From Acidovorax sp. KKS102 (GTDB lineage Bacteria; Pseudomonadota; Gammaproteobacteria; Burkholderiales; Burkholderiaceae_C): a DNA stretch of 64,000 bases. The position numbers and the translations under genes were made by a program. The stretch covers positions 2,604,001 to 2,668,000 of the forward strand of contig NC_018708.1 in assembly GCF_000302535.1 (NCBI RefSeq), written 5' to 3'. Under the pieces are notes generated by a model. The model did no database searches. It was not told the DNA's origin and was given only the letters and a program-made list of their open reading frames with translations. This document shows, in pieces, positions 50,759-64,000 of the stretch (the stretch's first letter is position 1; each line of letters begins with the position of its first letter).

Positions 50759-51462
50759 GCCACCCCGCTTCTGCCAGCACCGCACCGGCCCACGCTGGCT
50801 TAGCTGAACTCGCAGCGCGGATCGACGCCGCCCTGCCCCAGACGCAGTGCACACGCTGCGGCTATCCCGACTGTGCAAGCTATGCGCAGGCCATCGCCCA
50901 GGGCGAGGCCGCCATCAACCAGTGCCCCCCCGGGGGCGCTGAAGGTGTCGCGCGCCTCGCTGCCATCACGGGCCACGCCGTGGTGCCTTTGAGTGCCGAC
51001 CACGGCGTGGAGGGCCCACGCACGGTGGCCTTCATTGACGAAGCGTGGTGCATTGGCTGCACCTTGTGCATCAAGGCCTGCCCCACCGATGCCATCGTGG
51101 GCTCCAACAAGAAAATGCACACCGTCATCGAGCCGTACTGCACAGGGTGCGAGCTGTGCATCCCCGTTTGCCCGGTGGACTGCATCCAGCTCGACAATGC
51201 CAGCGGTGGCGCGACCGGGTGGGCCGCATGGTCTGATGCGTTGGCACTTCAAGCCAAGCAGCGCTACCAGCAACACCGCCAGCGGGTGCCGCTGGAAGAC
51301 GTCAAGGACGATGGATTCGGTGCGCAGGCCGATTCCACAACAACCGCCCTATCGCGCCCGGCGGCCAATGCAGTGGCTGCTGAGGGCATGGAAGCACGCA
51401 AGGCGGCCATTGCCGCCGCCATGGAGCGCGCGCGCCAGCTGCGTGAAAAAGGGTCGCGCTGA
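50755..51462 (+). CDS. rsxB: RsxB/RnfB-type iron-sulfur electron-transfer protein
   Basis: A 235-residue ferredoxin-like protein: an N-terminal 4Fe-4S site (CTRCGYPDC...CPPGG), then two 4Fe-4S ferredoxin motifs, [12 protein letters not shown] and [12 protein letters not shown]. This is the RnfB core, without the membrane helix of full RnfB and without rnfA/C/D/G/E genes nearby. It starts at TTG 50755, overlapping the phaZ stop by three bases, so it is translated by coupling. It probably delivers electrons to reset SoxR or to another partner. Confidence 0.9.
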   Translation: MSHPASASTAPAHAGLAELAARIDAALPQTQCTRCGYPDCASYAQAIAQGEAAINQCPPGGAEGVARLAAITGHAVVPLSADHGVEGPRTVAFIDEAWCIGCTLCIKACPTDAIVGSNKKMHTVIEPYCTGCELCIPVCPVDCIQLDNASGGATGWAAWSDALALQAKQRYQQHRQRVPLEDVKDDGFGAQADSTTTALSRPAANAVAAEGMEARKAAIAAAMERARQLREKGSR

Positions 51463-51520
51463 AAGCGGCACCCCAAAAGCGACGCCCAGGTCTCTGGACG
51501 AGAAACTGCTGGTCTGCGGA

Positions 51521-53008
51521 TTACCGCGCGGCCAGTGACTTGTACACGCCGCAGCCCACGTACCAATCGCCCACGCGGCTCACGTAAGACATCTTGGTTT
51601 GCACCGCGCCGGTGGCTGGGTTGGTGATGTCGTACTCCACCCAACCTGGAGCGCGGTCGGCCTGGGTCACGATGTCGCTCACAAGCCGGTCGCCTGCAAT
51701 GCCGGGGATGTCCTGCACGCGGGTACCCACCTTGGCCTGGTTGCCGCCAAAGGCCAGATAGGTGCCGCCAGCATCCAGCACAAACACATACATGTCGCGA
51801 TCATGGTAGGGCTGCGTCTTGTCGGTGATGCTGCACAGAAACTGGTCGCGCGAGGTGGTCTTGTGCAGCGCCACGGCCTTGTTCACCAGGGCCACCGCCT
51901 CATCGGCCGTGCCCTGCTGCAGCCGGAACGCCGCCACCGCCTGGGACAGGGTGGAGGCGCGGTGCTCCAGCGCCTCAGCCTGCGAAACGGCGTGGCCCAC
52001 CATCTGGGCGTTGTGCTGCGTGATCTGGTCGAGATGCTGCACGGAAGAACTGACCTCGCTCAAGCCCGTGCTTTGCTCAGCGCTGGAGCCGGAGATCTCG
52101 GTCATGCTGGCCGCCACGCTGCGAATGCCGCTGGCCATGTTGGCAATGCCCTCGCCAGCCGACCGGATCAGCCCCGCGCTGGCCTCCACCTGGTTGACCG
52201 AGGCGCCGATCAGTTCACGAATCTCGCGCGCCGCGTCGCCCGAGCGCTTGGCCAGCGTACGCACCTCACCCGCCACCACGGCAAAGCCTCGGCCCTGCTC
52301 ACCGGCGCGGGCGGCCTCCACCGCCGCGTTCAGGGCCAGGATGTTGGTCTGAAACGCAATGCTGTCGATGACACCGATGATTTCGGTCATGCGGCGTGCG
52401 CTTTGCTGGATGGCCTCCACCGACTGCACGGCTCGCGCCATGGCCTCGGCCCCGCTGTCGGCAGCCTTGCGCACCTCGGCGGCACGGGCATCGGCGCTGC
52501 GCGCGGTCTGTGCGTTGTTCTGCACGGCCGACGAAAGCTGCTCCACGCTGGCAGCCGTCTGCTCCAGATTGGCGGCTTGTTGTTCAGTGCGTTCAGCCAG
52601 GGAGCGGTTGCCTTGCGCCAGGCTTTGCCCCGCATGGGCCACCAGTGCCGCGTTGCTGCGAATATCCGCCACCATGGATGAGAGCGTGAGCACCATCCGG
52701 TCGAGCGACTGGGCCATGGACCCGACCTCGTCCCGTCCGTTGACACCCGCACGGGCCGACAAGTCGCCCCGCGTGGTCTGCTCCATCGCATGCGCCACGC
52801 TCTGCAGGTCGGAGGCCAGCCCCATATACAAGGCACACAGGGGATAGAGCACCACGGCACCGGCCAGCGCCACAGCCCACCACGGGGCATCCATGGCGGC
52901 CATCGCCAGGGCGCCCGCCATCAACACACCCAGCGTGATCAGTTTGCCCGGCAGGTGCCACCTGCGCATCCACCAGAGTCCGGGGCGCAGCGGTAGGAAT
53001 CCAGACAT
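51521..53008 (-). CDS. Methyl-accepting chemotaxis protein with C-terminal Cache domain
   Basis: A 495-residue receptor. Two adjacent N-terminal helices (~25-40 and ~44-64) are followed by a HAMP (~65-115), a signalling domain with [20 protein letters not shown] (quoted 20) around 235-255 and [14 protein letters not shown]. Then comes a cytoplasmic C-terminal single-Cache domain (~385-495: [32 protein letters not shown]). Sensory input at the C-terminus, with almost no periplasmic part, suggests it senses an intracellular ligand or redox/energy state. Start 53008 is set by the first TM. Confidence 0.9.
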   Translation of the reverse strand: MSGFLPLRPGLWWMRRWHLPGKLITLGVLMAGALAMAAMDAPWWAVALAGAVVLYPLCALYMGLASDLQSVAHAMEQTTRGDLSARAGVNGRDEVGSMAQSLDRMVLTLSSMVADIRSNAALVAHAGQSLAQGNRSLAERTEQQAANLEQTAASVEQLSSAVQNNAQTARSADARAAEVRKAADSGAEAMARAVQSVEAIQQSARRMTEIIGVIDSIAFQTNILALNAAVEAARAGEQGRGFAVVAGEVRTLAKRSGDAAREIRELIGASVNQVEASAGLIRSAGEGIANMASGIRSVAASMTEISGSSAEQSTGLSEVSSSVQHLDQITQHNAQMVGHAVSQAEALEHRASTLSQAVAAFRLQQGTADEAVALVNKAVALHKTTSRDQFLCSITDKTQPYHDRDMYVFVLDAGGTYLAFGGNQAKVGTRVQDIPGIAGDRLVSDIVTQADRAPGWVEYDITNPATGAVQTKMSYVSRVGDWYVGCGVYKSLAAR

Positions 53009-53188
53009 CTTGTCTCCGTTATCGTTTTTGAAAGGGAGCCATGCTAGGTGTCCGCTCTTACGTCGGATTGACAACCCCATCCGGCGCGTGGGGGCCCGCC
53101 TCAGCGCGTTGCCCTGCCCATTGCCATGGCGTGGACGACACCTGGCACCACGCCTTGGGCGCACGCCCTTCGCCCATAATGTCGCTCC

Positions 53189-54394
53189 ATGAATCCCCTG
53201 CTCTCCCATCTCCAGCCCTACCCCTTCGAGCGGCTGCGGCAACTCTTCGCGGGAGTCACCCCCCCGGCGGCCTACAGCCCTATCAGCCTGGGCATGGGTG
53301 AGCCACGCCATCCTACACCGCAGTTCATCAAAGATGCACTCAGTAACAACCTGGGCGGACTGGCCAGTTACCCAGCCACCGCAGGCGAACCCAAGCTGCG
53401 CGAGGCCTTCACACAATGGATACAACAGCGCTATGCGCTGACCCTGGACCCGGGCACTCAGGTGCTGCCGGTCAACGGCTCGCGCGAGGCACTGTTTGCG
53501 TTCGCGCAGACCATCATCGACCCCTCGCAAGGCCAGCCGCTGGTCGTATGCCCCAATCCGTTCTATCAAATCTACGAAGGCGCCGCCCTGCTGGCGGGCG
53601 CCCAGCCGTACTACGCGGCCAGCGACCCCAGCCGCAACTTTGCGGTGAACTGGGACGCCGTGCCCGAGGCTGTGTGGCAACGCACACAGTTGCTCTTCGT
53701 CTGCTCGCCCGGCAACCCCACGGGCGCCGTGATGCCGCTCAGCGAATGGAAGAAACTGTTTGAGCTGAGCGACCGATACGGCTTCGTGATTGCCTCGGAC
53801 GAGTGCTACAGCGAGATCTATTTCCGCGACGAACCGCCGCTGGGTGGCCTGCAGGCTGCAGCGCAACTGGGGCGTGGCCACTTCAAGAACCTGATCTCTT
53901 TCACCAGCCTCTCCAAGCGCAGCAACGTGCCCGGTATGCGCAGCGGCTTTGTGGCTGGCGACGCCGCGCTGATCAAGTCCTTTTTGCTCTACCGCACCTA
54001 CCACGGCAGCGCCATGAGCCCCATCGTGCAGGCTGCCAGCATCGCCGCCTGGAGCGATGAAAAGCATGTGGTGGAAAACCGGGCGCTGTACCGCAAAAAG
54101 TTTGCCCAGGTCACGCCGCTGCTGGCTGGCGTGATGGAAGTCGCCCTGCCCGACGCCGGTTTCTACCTGTGGGCCAAGGTGCCGGAAGCCCTTGGCATGG
54201 ACGATGCCGAGTTCGCGCGCGCCCTGCTGGCTCAATACAATGTGACGGTGCTGCCCGGCAGCTACCTGGCCCGCGAGGCCCAGGGGAGCAACCCCGGCGC
54301 CCAGCGCGTGCGCATGGCCCTGGTGGCCGAAGCCGAAGAATGCGTGGAAGCCGCGCTGCGCATCGTGCAATTCATCCAATCCCGTACTGCCTGA
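53189..54394 (+). CDS. dapC: Succinyldiaminopimelate transaminase DapC
   Basis: A 401-residue class-I PLP aminotransferase. The Lys-binding [18 protein letters not shown] carries the PLP lysine, with [10 protein letters not shown] and SPGNPTGAV as usual. Its place directly before dapD and near dapE identifies it as the aminotransferase of the succinylase branch of lysine/diaminopimelate synthesis. Acts in the cytoplasm. Followed 16 bases later by dapD in the same transcript. Confidence 0.93.
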   Translation: MNPLLSHLQPYPFERLRQLFAGVTPPAAYSPISLGMGEPRHPTPQFIKDALSNNLGGLASYPATAGEPKLREAFTQWIQQRYALTLDPGTQVLPVNGSREALFAFAQTIIDPSQGQPLVVCPNPFYQIYEGAALLAGAQPYYAASDPSRNFAVNWDAVPEAVWQRTQLLFVCSPGNPTGAVMPLSEWKKLFELSDRYGFVIASDECYSEIYFRDEPPLGGLQAAAQLGRGHFKNLISFTSLSKRSNVPGMRSGFVAGDAALIKSFLLYRTYHGSAMSPIVQAASIAAWSDEKHVVENRALYRKKFAQVTPLLAGVMEVALPDAGFYLWAKVPEALGMDDAEFARALLAQYNVTVLPGSYLAREAQGSNPGAQRVRMALVAEAEECVEAALRIVQFIQSRTA

Positions 54395-54410
54395 TCTGAT
54401 CGACAACAAC

Positions 54411-55244
54411 ATGACCCAACAACTCCAAACCCTCATCGACAACGCCTGGGAAAAACGCGCCAGCCTCTCGTCCGCCGCCGCCCCCAAGGAGATCCAGGAC
54501 GCCGTCGAGCACGTGATTGCCGAGCTGAACAACGGCAAGCTGCGTGTGGCCACCCGCGAAGGCGTGGGCCAGTGGACCGTGCACCAGTGGATCAAGAAGG
54601 CCGTGCTGCTGTCCTTCCGCCTGAAGGACAACGAAGTCGTCAAGGCTGGTGACCTGGGCTTTTACGACAAGGTGCAGACCAAGTTTGCCCACCTGTCCGA
54701 AGAAGAAATGAAGGCCACCGGCGTGCGCGTGGTGCCACCTGCTGTGGCCCGCCGTGGCAGCTTCATCGCCAAGGGTGCGATCCTGATGCCCTCGTACGTG
54801 AACATCGGCGCCTACGTGGGCGAAGGCACCATGGTCGACACCTGGGCCACCGTGGGCTCGTGCGCACAGATCGGCGCGGGCGTGCACCTGTCCGGCGGCG
54901 TGGGCATTGGCGGCGTGCTGGAGCCTCTGCAGGCCGGCCCCACCATCATTGAAGACAACTGCTTCATCGGCGCCCGCTCCGAGGTCGTCGAAGGCGTGGT
55001 GGTCGAAGAGAACTCCGTGCTGGGCATGGGCGTGTACCTGGGCCAGAGCACCCCGATCTTCAACCGTGCCACCGGCGAAATCAGCTATGGCCGCGTGCCT
55101 TCGGGCTCGGTGGTGGTGAGCGGCAACCTGCCCAAGACCGCCGCCAACGGCGCACCTTACAGCATGTACGCTGCCATCATCGTCAAGCAGGTGGACGCGC
55201 AAACCCGCTCCAAGACCAGCATCAACGACCTGCTGCGCGACTGA
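54411..55244 (+). CDS. dapD: Tetrahydrodipicolinate N-succinyltransferase DapD
   Basis: A 277-residue enzyme transferring succinyl from succinyl-CoA to tetrahydrodipicolinate. The N-terminal helical part is followed by a left-handed beta-helix of hexapeptide repeats ([20 protein letters not shown]) and a C-terminal [25 protein letters not shown] stretch ([20 protein letters not shown]). Length and order match beta-proteobacterial DapD. It forms a trimer in the cytoplasm and is upstream of pilU. Confidence 0.96.
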   Translation: MTQQLQTLIDNAWEKRASLSSAAAPKEIQDAVEHVIAELNNGKLRVATREGVGQWTVHQWIKKAVLLSFRLKDNEVVKAGDLGFYDKVQTKFAHLSEEEMKATGVRVVPPAVARRGSFIAKGAILMPSYVNIGAYVGEGTMVDTWATVGSCAQIGAGVHLSGGVGIGGVLEPLQAGPTIIEDNCFIGARSEVVEGVVVEENSVLGMGVYLGQSTPIFNRATGEISYGRVPSGSVVVSGNLPKTAANGAPYSMYAAIIVKQVDAQTRSKTSINDLLRD

Positions 55245-55312
55245 TTGCGCTGCATGAGCGCGGCCTGATGGGCCGCCTTGCCGACAGAGACTGACAACAA
55301 GAGGGAAACACC

Positions 55313-56476
55313 ATGAGCACGATGGAACGAATTCTTCGCCTGATGGCAGAGAAAAAGGCCTCCGACGTCTATCTGTCGGCCAACGCCCCCGCGCTGATCA
55401 AGATCAACGGCGAGTGCGTGCCCATCAACAACCAGATCCTGCCGCCCGACGCACCGCGCAACCTGCTGTCTGAAGTGGTCCCCCCGGACCGCATCGAAGA
55501 GCTGGAGGAAACCGGCGAACTCAACATGGGTGTGCCGCTCAGCGGCGTGGGCCGCTTCCGTGTCAGCGCCATGCGCCAGCGTGGCAGCTATGCGGTGGTG
55601 ATTCGCTTCATCACGCAGCAGATCCCCGAATTCGACACTCTGGGCCTGCCCCCGGTAATGCGCGAGCTCATCATGGAAAAGCGCGGTCTCATCCTGATGG
55701 TGGGCGCCACGGGCTCGGGCAAGAGCACTTCGCTGGCGTCGATGATCGATACCCGCAACGAGGCGCTGACAGGCCACATCCTCACCATCGAGGACCCGGT
55801 CGAGTACCAGTTCAAGAACAAGAAGTCCATCGTCAACCAGCGCGAAATCGGCAGCGACACCCAGTCCCTGCAAACCGCCCTGAAGAACGCGCTGCGCCAG
55901 GCGCCCGACGTGATCCTGATCGGCGAAATCCGCGATCGCGAAACCATGTCGGCCGCCATTGCCTATGCGCAGTCGGGCCACCTGTGCCTGGCCACGCTGC
56001 ACGGCAACAACAGCTACCACGCGCTCAACCGCATCCTGAGCTTCTACCCGGTCGAAGTACGGCCTACGATGCTGGGCGACCTGGCCTCGGCCCTCAAGGC
56101 CGTGGTGTCGCAGCGCCTGGTGCGCAAGACCGACGGCGGCCGGGTGCCTGCGGTCGAGGTCATGCTCAACACCAAGCTGGTGTCCGATCTCATCGAAAAA
56201 GGCGACTTCTCGGGCGTGCGCGAAGCCATGGAGAAATCCATGGCCGAAGGATCGCAGACCTTCGAAGAAGCGCTGGCCCGCCTGATCATGGACGCGCAGA
56301 TCGACCGCAAGGAAGGCATGGCTTATGCCGATTCGCCTACCAACCTGATGTGGCGCCTGCAAAACGACTTTTCCCTGGCCGCCAATGCCGCCAAGGCCCA
56401 GAAAGAAGCACGCGATGCCCCCGACGATACGCCGTCGTTCACCGAGATCGTGCTGGACGTTAAGCCGGCGGCATGA
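55313..56476 (+). CDS. pilU: PilT/PilU-type twitching motility ATPase
   Basis: A 387-residue type-IV-pilus retraction ATPase. Walker A GATGSGKST is at 131-139, the Asp box has EDPVEYQF, the Walker B variant VILIGEIRDRETM follows, and the His box is LATLHGNN. At 387 residues it is longer than PilT (about 345) and fits PilU, the PilT-dependent accessory motor. It lies between dapD and dapE, with a 68-base gap upstream; pilT is not in the window. Located at the inner-membrane base of the pilus. Confidence 0.92.
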   Translation: MSTMERILRLMAEKKASDVYLSANAPALIKINGECVPINNQILPPDAPRNLLSEVVPPDRIEELEETGELNMGVPLSGVGRFRVSAMRQRGSYAVVIRFITQQIPEFDTLGLPPVMRELIMEKRGLILMVGATGSGKSTSLASMIDTRNEALTGHILTIEDPVEYQFKNKKSIVNQREIGSDTQSLQTALKNALRQAPDVILIGEIRDRETMSAAIAYAQSGHLCLATLHGNNSYHALNRILSFYPVEVRPTMLGDLASALKAVVSQRLVRKTDGGRVPAVEVMLNTKLVSDLIEKGDFSGVREAMEKSMAEGSQTFEEALARLIMDAQIDRKEGMAYADSPTNLMWRLQNDFSLAANAAKAQKEARDAPDDTPSFTEIVLDVKPAA

Positions 56477-56598
56477 TGTGACGCCGCACGAAGCGGCCTG
56501 CGGAGCCCTTCCTCAAGGGGACGCCGTGCTCGGTGCCGAGCGTCTCTCGCACGGCGGCCCTTGCCCGGGCTGCGTCGTGTCGCTCCCCGTCTCCATGA

Positions 56599-58760
<2,162 letters not shown>

Positions 58761-58835
58761 AGCCCCTGCGCCACCTTGGGCAGCTGCAACGGCTCTGCCG
58801 TTCACAACTGCGCTGGCCCCCAGAGTTTTGTATGC

Positions 58836-58863
58836 CACCCGCCTCGCGCGGGTGTGCTTTTTT
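58836..58863 (+). terminator. Rho-independent terminator after prmB
   Basis: CACCCGC, a 5-base loop and GCGGGTG, followed by TGCTTTTTT. It lies 75 bases after prmB and just before the ABC-F start, so the dap transcript ends here. Confidence 0.85.
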
Positions 58864-58874
58864 CTGATTCCCGG

Positions 58875-60914
<2,040 letters not shown>

Positions 60915-60980
60915 AGATGTAAAGTCCTGTAAATTTCCGCTGGAGTTTTCAGAATTTCACAAAGCTGGATATGAATTCGC

Positions 60981-61006
60981 AGCTACAAAAAATGTAGCTA
61001 TTTTTT
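60981..61006 (+). terminator. AT-rich hairpin with T-run after the ABC-F gene
   Basis: AGCTACA, a 5-base A loop and TGTAGCT, followed by ATTTTTT. The stem is weak (7 bp) but the T-run is good. It is 66 bases after the ABC-F stop. Confidence 0.5.
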
Positions 61007-61106
61007 GGATCAGTCTACAGGCTATTGCGGTTGCATTTTTTTGCGAAAGGCTGTCAACGAACCATGGACGGGCCGCGTTGTTGGTACATCACAGGAGTTT
61101 TCCACC

Positions 61107-61181
61107 ATGAATACCACCGCAATCTTGTCCGCTTGGCCCGAAGACGAACGCGACCGCAAGCGCGCTCCGGCCCGCTTCTGA
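61107..61181 (+). CDS. Possible 24-residue peptide
   Basis: ATG 61107 to TGA 61181, with ACAGGAG ten bases upstream, encodes MNTTAILSAWPEDERDRKR plus five more residues. The good ribosome site is the only strong argument. It is highly charged and could be a leader peptide or an unstructured small protein. Without comparative data it may be chance. Confidence 0.3.
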   Translation: MNTTAILSAWPEDERDRKRAPARF

Positions 61182-61346
61182 AGGCGCTGCAGCCCAGCCT
61201 CTGTTGTGCATAACGATGCCGCCGCGCAGCACACAATAGGCATAAACCGTACCAGAACAGGAAAAATGCAGGTGCCTACATAGACCCCGCATTTTTCAGA
61301 CGGCCCTAGCAAGGCCAGATCCATCGATCTGCAGGCCTTGCAAAGC

Positions 61347-61384
61347 CCAACAAAAAACCCCGCTTTCGCGGGGTTTTTTGTTGG
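61347..61384. terminator. Strong bidirectional terminator
   Basis: Seventeen-base perfect arms (61347-61363 and 61368-61384) around TTTC. Each strand shows a CCCCGC/GCGGGG stem followed by TTTTTTG. It serves the leftward PhaB-type gene and any rightward transcript. Confidence 0.92.
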
Positions 61385-61405
61385 CTCAACAGAGATGTGC
61401 CACTC

Positions 61406-62143
61406 TCAGCCCATGTGCAGGCCACCATTGACCGAGAAGTCTGCACCCGTGGCGTACCCGCCCTCTTCCGAGGCCAGCCAGGCGATGATCGAGGCAATTT
61501 CGCTCGGTTCGCCCAGGCGCTTGACCGGGACGGTGGCAACGATCTTCTCCAGCACATCCGGGCGGATCGCCTTGACCATGTCTGTGCCGATGTAGCCGGG
61601 GCTGACGGTGTTGACGGTGACACCCTTGGTGGCCAGCTCTTGCGCCAGGGCCATCGAGAACCCGTGCATGCCCGCCTTGGCTGCGGAATAGTTGGTTTGA
61701 CCTGCCTGGCCTTTTTCGCCGTTGACCGAACTGATGTTGATGATGCGACCCCAGCCTTTTTCCACCATGTCCGACACCACTTGTTTGGTGACGTTGAACA
61801 TGCTGTTGAGATTGGTTTCGATCACGGCGTCCCAGTCTTCGCGGGACATCTTGAGGAACATGCGGTCACGCGTGATGCCGGCGTTGTTCACCAGCACGTC
61901 GATGGTGCCGTGCTCTGCCTTGGTCTTGCCGAAAGCTTCCACCGTGGAATCCCAATCACCCACGTTACCGACCGACGCATAAAACGTGTAGCCCAGGGCC
62001 TTTTGCTCGGCCAGCCACTTGGCGTGGTTCCGTGTGGGGCCACAACCAGCGATGACCTTGAAACCTTCCTTGTGCAGGCGCTGGCAAATGGCGGTACCGA
62101 TACCTCCCATGCCACCGGTGACATACGCGACTTTCTGGCTCAT
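61406..62143 (-). CDS. phaB: Acetoacetyl-CoA reductase (PhaB-type SDR)
   Basis: A 245-residue SDR. The cofactor motif is TGGMGGIGTAI, NNAG follows, the catalytic Ser is in INISSVNGEKGQ and YSAAKAG carries Tyr and Lys. Features GQTNYSAAKAGMHGF and PGYIGTDMVKAI are shared with PhaB rather than FabG. It reduces acetoacetyl-CoA to (R)-3-hydroxybutyryl-CoA with NADPH for PHB synthesis. ATG 62143 has AAGGAG ten bases upstream. Together with phaZ it shows that the organism makes and degrades PHB. Confidence 0.93.
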   Translation of the reverse strand: MSQKVAYVTGGMGGIGTAICQRLHKEGFKVIAGCGPTRNHAKWLAEQKALGYTFYASVGNVGDWDSTVEAFGKTKAEHGTIDVLVNNAGITRDRMFLKMSREDWDAVIETNLNSMFNVTKQVVSDMVEKGWGRIINISSVNGEKGQAGQTNYSAAKAGMHGFSMALAQELATKGVTVNTVSPGYIGTDMVKAIRPDVLEKIVATVPVKRLGEPSEIASIIAWLASEEGGYATGADFSVNGGLHMG

Positions 62144-62249
62144 GTGATTTCTCCTTGTTAGTGATTGGCTCAGGACCCACTCTACCGAAGAAATTGGACG
62201 CTGCCGTGAAGGAAAACACTGAAGCCCTTTCCTTTTTGATATATCCACA

Positions 62250-62269
62250 TGCGTCACACCGTTGACGCA
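62250..62269. promoter_or_regulatory. Inverted repeat upstream of the PhaB-type gene
   Basis: TGCGTCA and TGACGCA are perfect 7-base arms separated by six bases, about 107 bases upstream of the reductase start. A possible regulator-binding site in the promoter region. Confidence 0.4.
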
Positions 62270-62365
62270 CGACAAGCTTTGCGATGGGTCACAGGAATGG
62301 TGCCTTCAGATGCACCAAAACCAGGCAGCCACCGAGCGCATATTGAATGTTGTGCAGGAGAAAGA

Positions 62366-62383
62366 CGGCCCTTAGAGGGGCCG
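62366..62383 (-). terminator. Hairpin after the EAL-domain gene
   Basis: CGGCCC and GGGCCG around a 6-base loop, followed on the minus strand by TCTTTCTCC, eight bases after the EAL stop. Likely a transcription end with a poor T-run. Confidence 0.5.
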
Positions 62384-62390
62384 CTAGGAA

Positions 62391-63173
62391 CTACGCGTGC
62401 CGTGGCGCCAGCGGCAAGGATTCCCACCCCGGTTTGGCGAACAGATAGCCCTGCTGGTAGCGGACGCCCAGCGATCTCAGGTAGGCAGACTCTGCTGGGG
62501 TCTCAATGCCCTCGGCCACGATGTCGATGGATAAACGCTGGCATACCAGCACGATGCCGCACACAATCGCCTGACGCACCGGGTCCTGGTCGATGCTGCG
62601 AATCAGCTCCATGTCGATCTTGAGCACATGGGGCTGGAATTGAACCAGCATGTTGAGTCCCGCATAGCCCGCACCAAAGTCGTCGATGGCCGTGATGAGG
62701 CCCTGACGCCGGTATTCATTGAAAATGGACTTGAGGTGGGCGCCGCTGGTGACCTGTTCACCCTCGGTCACCTCGAACATGATGCGGTTGTGCGGAAAAT
62801 CGAATTCCTCTGCCGCTTCCATGGTGGCGCGGATACAAGTCTCCGCCCGGTACACCGCGTTGGGCAGAAAATTGATGCTGAGCCGGCAGTCCGGCAAGCT
62901 GGCCAGTCCGAGGCGCGACGCGAGTTCAATCGCCTTGACGCGGCAGGCCTGGTCAAACCGGTAGCGGTTGGTGTCATCCACCCACGACAGCACCGTCCCG
63001 GCCGACTCGCCATCCACACCGCGTACCAGTGCTTCGTAGGCGAACGGACGATCCAACTCCAGATCCATGATGGGCTGGAACGCCATCGTGAAGTCGAACG
63101 GAAGCTGCGTCTTGTCACGACAGGATTGGCAGCCCACGGGTTCGAAAGGTTGGGCAAAAATGGTCACTGTCAT
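62391..63173 (-). CDS. EAL-domain cyclic-di-GMP phosphodiesterase
   Basis: A 260-residue protein consisting of little more than an EAL domain. YEALVRG is the EAL motif, FEVTEGEQV carries a metal Glu, IDDFGAGYAGL the DDFG pair and VAEGIET the late Glu, so it should be active. A short N-terminal cysteine-containing part (PVGCQSCRDKTQ) might bind metal. It has no sensory or membrane domain. ATG 63173 gives MTVTIFAQPFEPVG, consistent with the family. Confidence 0.9.
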   Translation of the reverse strand: MTVTIFAQPFEPVGCQSCRDKTQLPFDFTMAFQPIMDLELDRPFAYEALVRGVDGESAGTVLSWVDDTNRYRFDQACRVKAIELASRLGLASLPDCRLSINFLPNAVYRAETCIRATMEAAEEFDFPHNRIMFEVTEGEQVTSGAHLKSIFNEYRRQGLITAIDDFGAGYAGLNMLVQFQPHVLKIDMELIRSIDQDPVRQAIVCGIVLVCQRLSIDIVAEGIETPAESAYLRSLGVRYQQGYLFAKPGWESLPLAPRHA

Positions 63174-63335
63174 GGGCAAAGATGGTAGCGCATCATTACA
63201 AACTTGCGGTCTTATGGTGCAGGTGCCGGGACAGCGTTTCTCGAGGCGCGCGCCGATCTGGATCGGAGAGTGTGATTCAGAGAAGGTTCTCTCAGACGCG
63301 ATACAACACCCTCTGTACTTGGCTGCTAGAGACAA

Positions 63336-64000
63336 TGACCCGTCCTGAATAGCGTTGACACCCAGGACGGTTAAAAACTCCAGCCGGACTATCCGGCCAA
63401 TGACGCCCGATGCACTGCATCGGGCGTTTGCATTTTCAGCGACAGATGCGGTCGCTCGCAGTTATAGATGTCGACTGACTGCTCGACCATGCGTCTGGCC
63501 TGCCCCAGATCGGCGGGGCGCTGCAGCAAGAACTCACTCTTCAAGATGCCATTGACCCGCTCGGCCAGCGCGTTCTGGTAGCAGTCGTAGCCGTCCGTCA
63601 TCGAGCAGATCACGCCGTGGCGCTTGTGCAGGGCCTGGTAGTACGTCGCGCAGTACTGGATACCCCTGTCGGAGTGGTGCACCAACTGTCGGCTGCTCTG
63701 TCGCCCCGAGAGCGCCATCTTCATGGCCTGCGCCACCTCTTCGGTCTGCAGGCTCTCATGCACGTGCCAGCCGACGATCTTCCTGGAATACGCATCCGTG
63801 ACCAGGCTCAGATAGACGAACTTGCCGTGTGTGGGCAAGTAGGTGATGTCAGCCACCCAGACCTGCTCGCTGCCGCTGGCGTGGATCTGTTGCGGCCCTA
63901 CCTTGAGAAGGTTCGGATGGTGCCTGAAGCGGTGGTGACTGTCTGTTGTCTTGTGATACGCCCGCCGGGGTGCCACCAGCAGCCTGGCATTGCGCAGGAC
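63336..64000. mobile_element. IS3-family insertion sequence, one end
   Basis: The element's end is taken as TGACCCGTCC at 63336, an IS3-like terminal sequence, about 50 bases beyond the transposase stop. The element runs off the window, so the other end, target duplication and OrfA are not visible. Confidence 0.7.
63389..64000 (-). CDS. IS3-family transposase OrfB, 5' end outside window
   Basis: About 203 residues are visible (the frame is open to the edge). The DDE integrase core is clear: Asp in VADITYLPT, Asp in HHSDRGIQY and Glu in NALAERVNGILKSEF. The C-terminal ERPHLSLKMQTPDAVH is typical of IS3/IS2-group OrfB. It would be made as an OrfAB fusion by programmed frameshift, but that region lies outside the window. 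No inactivating change is seen in the part present. Confidence 0.92.
   Translation of the reverse strand, partial: VLRNARLLVAPRRAYHKTTDSHHRFRHHPNLLKVGPQQIHASGSEQVWVADITYLPTHGKFVYLSLVTDAYSRKIVGWHVHESLQTEEVAQAMKMALSGRQSSRQLVHHSDRGIQYCATYYQALHKRHGVICSMTDGYDCYQNALAERVNGILKSEFLLQRPADLGQARRMVEQSVDIYNCERPHLSLKMQTPDAVHRASLAG

Larger units (their letters stand above)
60915..61405. other. Intergenic region between ABC-F and PhaB-type genes
   Basis: 491 bases. It holds a weak hairpin with a T-run (60981-61006), a short open frame with a good ribosome site (61107-61181), and a strong two-way terminator (61347-61384). No longer gene is convincing on either strand. Confidence 0.6.

Noticed and set aside
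53009..54643. A long upstream extension of the chemoreceptor frame
   Set aside because: It is antisense to dapC and has no homology; the receptor has a natural start at 53008 before its first membrane helix.

Overview
The window is GC-rich, densely coded DNA that looks like a chromosome of a Comamonadaceae betaproteobacterium (Acidovorax or a close relative). The evidence is the gene set: PHB metabolism genes, a dapC-dapD-pilU-dapE-prmB run, an RsxB next to a PHB depolymerase, and a sulfide regulon of Burkholderiales type. A short intergenic palindromic repeat also recurs; I believe I have seen it in this family. The genus is inferred from protein character, not from a search.

Layout. 1-4423: the 3' end of a MarR regulator with an MFS pump, a MaoC hydratase, a MATE pump and an SDR. 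4601-10053: a sulfide/persulfide detoxification locus. A BigR-type ArsR repressor heads a leftward operon (two YeeE/YedE permeases, a DUF442 phosphatase-like protein, a SulP transporter). Across a large inverted repeat lies a rightward operon (ETHE1-like persulfide dioxygenase, rhodanese, DUF2892 membrane protein, AhpD-like protein). 10193-15026: a signalling operon of a secreted molybdopterin-fold protein without cysteine, a hybrid histidine kinase and an HD-GYP response regulator. 15129-17876: bioB, two small hypotheticals and a VOC protein. 17987-24818: a propionyl-CoA to succinyl-CoA operon (mutase, MeaB, carboxylase beta and alpha) with a divergent GntR regulator. 24962-31571: acyl-CoA ligase, saccharopine-dehydrogenase-like protein with a divergent Lrp regulator, a PlsC-type acyltransferase and an AlkB-type hydroxylase.

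31879-43197 is an 11.3 kb integrated element in the 5' end of dusA. It has a dusA-type tyrosine integrase, a DNA-binding protein, a CHC2 zinc-finger protein, a RepA-like ATPase, a full HK97-type head and packaging set (capsid, protease, portal, HNH, TerS, TerL, connector, head closure), and no tail or lysis genes. That composition matches capsid-forming phage-inducible chromosomal islands. The left end keeps a 5' stub of the host dusA; the right end supplies a new start and N-terminal codons. Paired GTGTGCA motifs near both ends look like integrase arm sites. A consensus promoter, a palindromic operator and a terminator separate the early and capsid operons.

43141-63173: dusA, an acetyltransferase, a CHASE/PAS/GGDEF/EAL protein, a RelA/SpoT-domain synthetase, phaZ, rsxB, a chemoreceptor with a C-terminal Cache domain, the lysine/DAP genes with pilU and prmB, an ABC-F ATPase, a PhaB-type reductase and an EAL protein. 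63336-64000 is the end of an IS3-family insertion sequence.

A roughly 48 bp palindromic repeat occurs in at least four intergenic places. Related sequence also appears inside or at the end of four genes (pccA, meaB, dapE, prmB), where it seems to have been absorbed as coding sequence. No tRNA, rRNA or CRISPR was seen.
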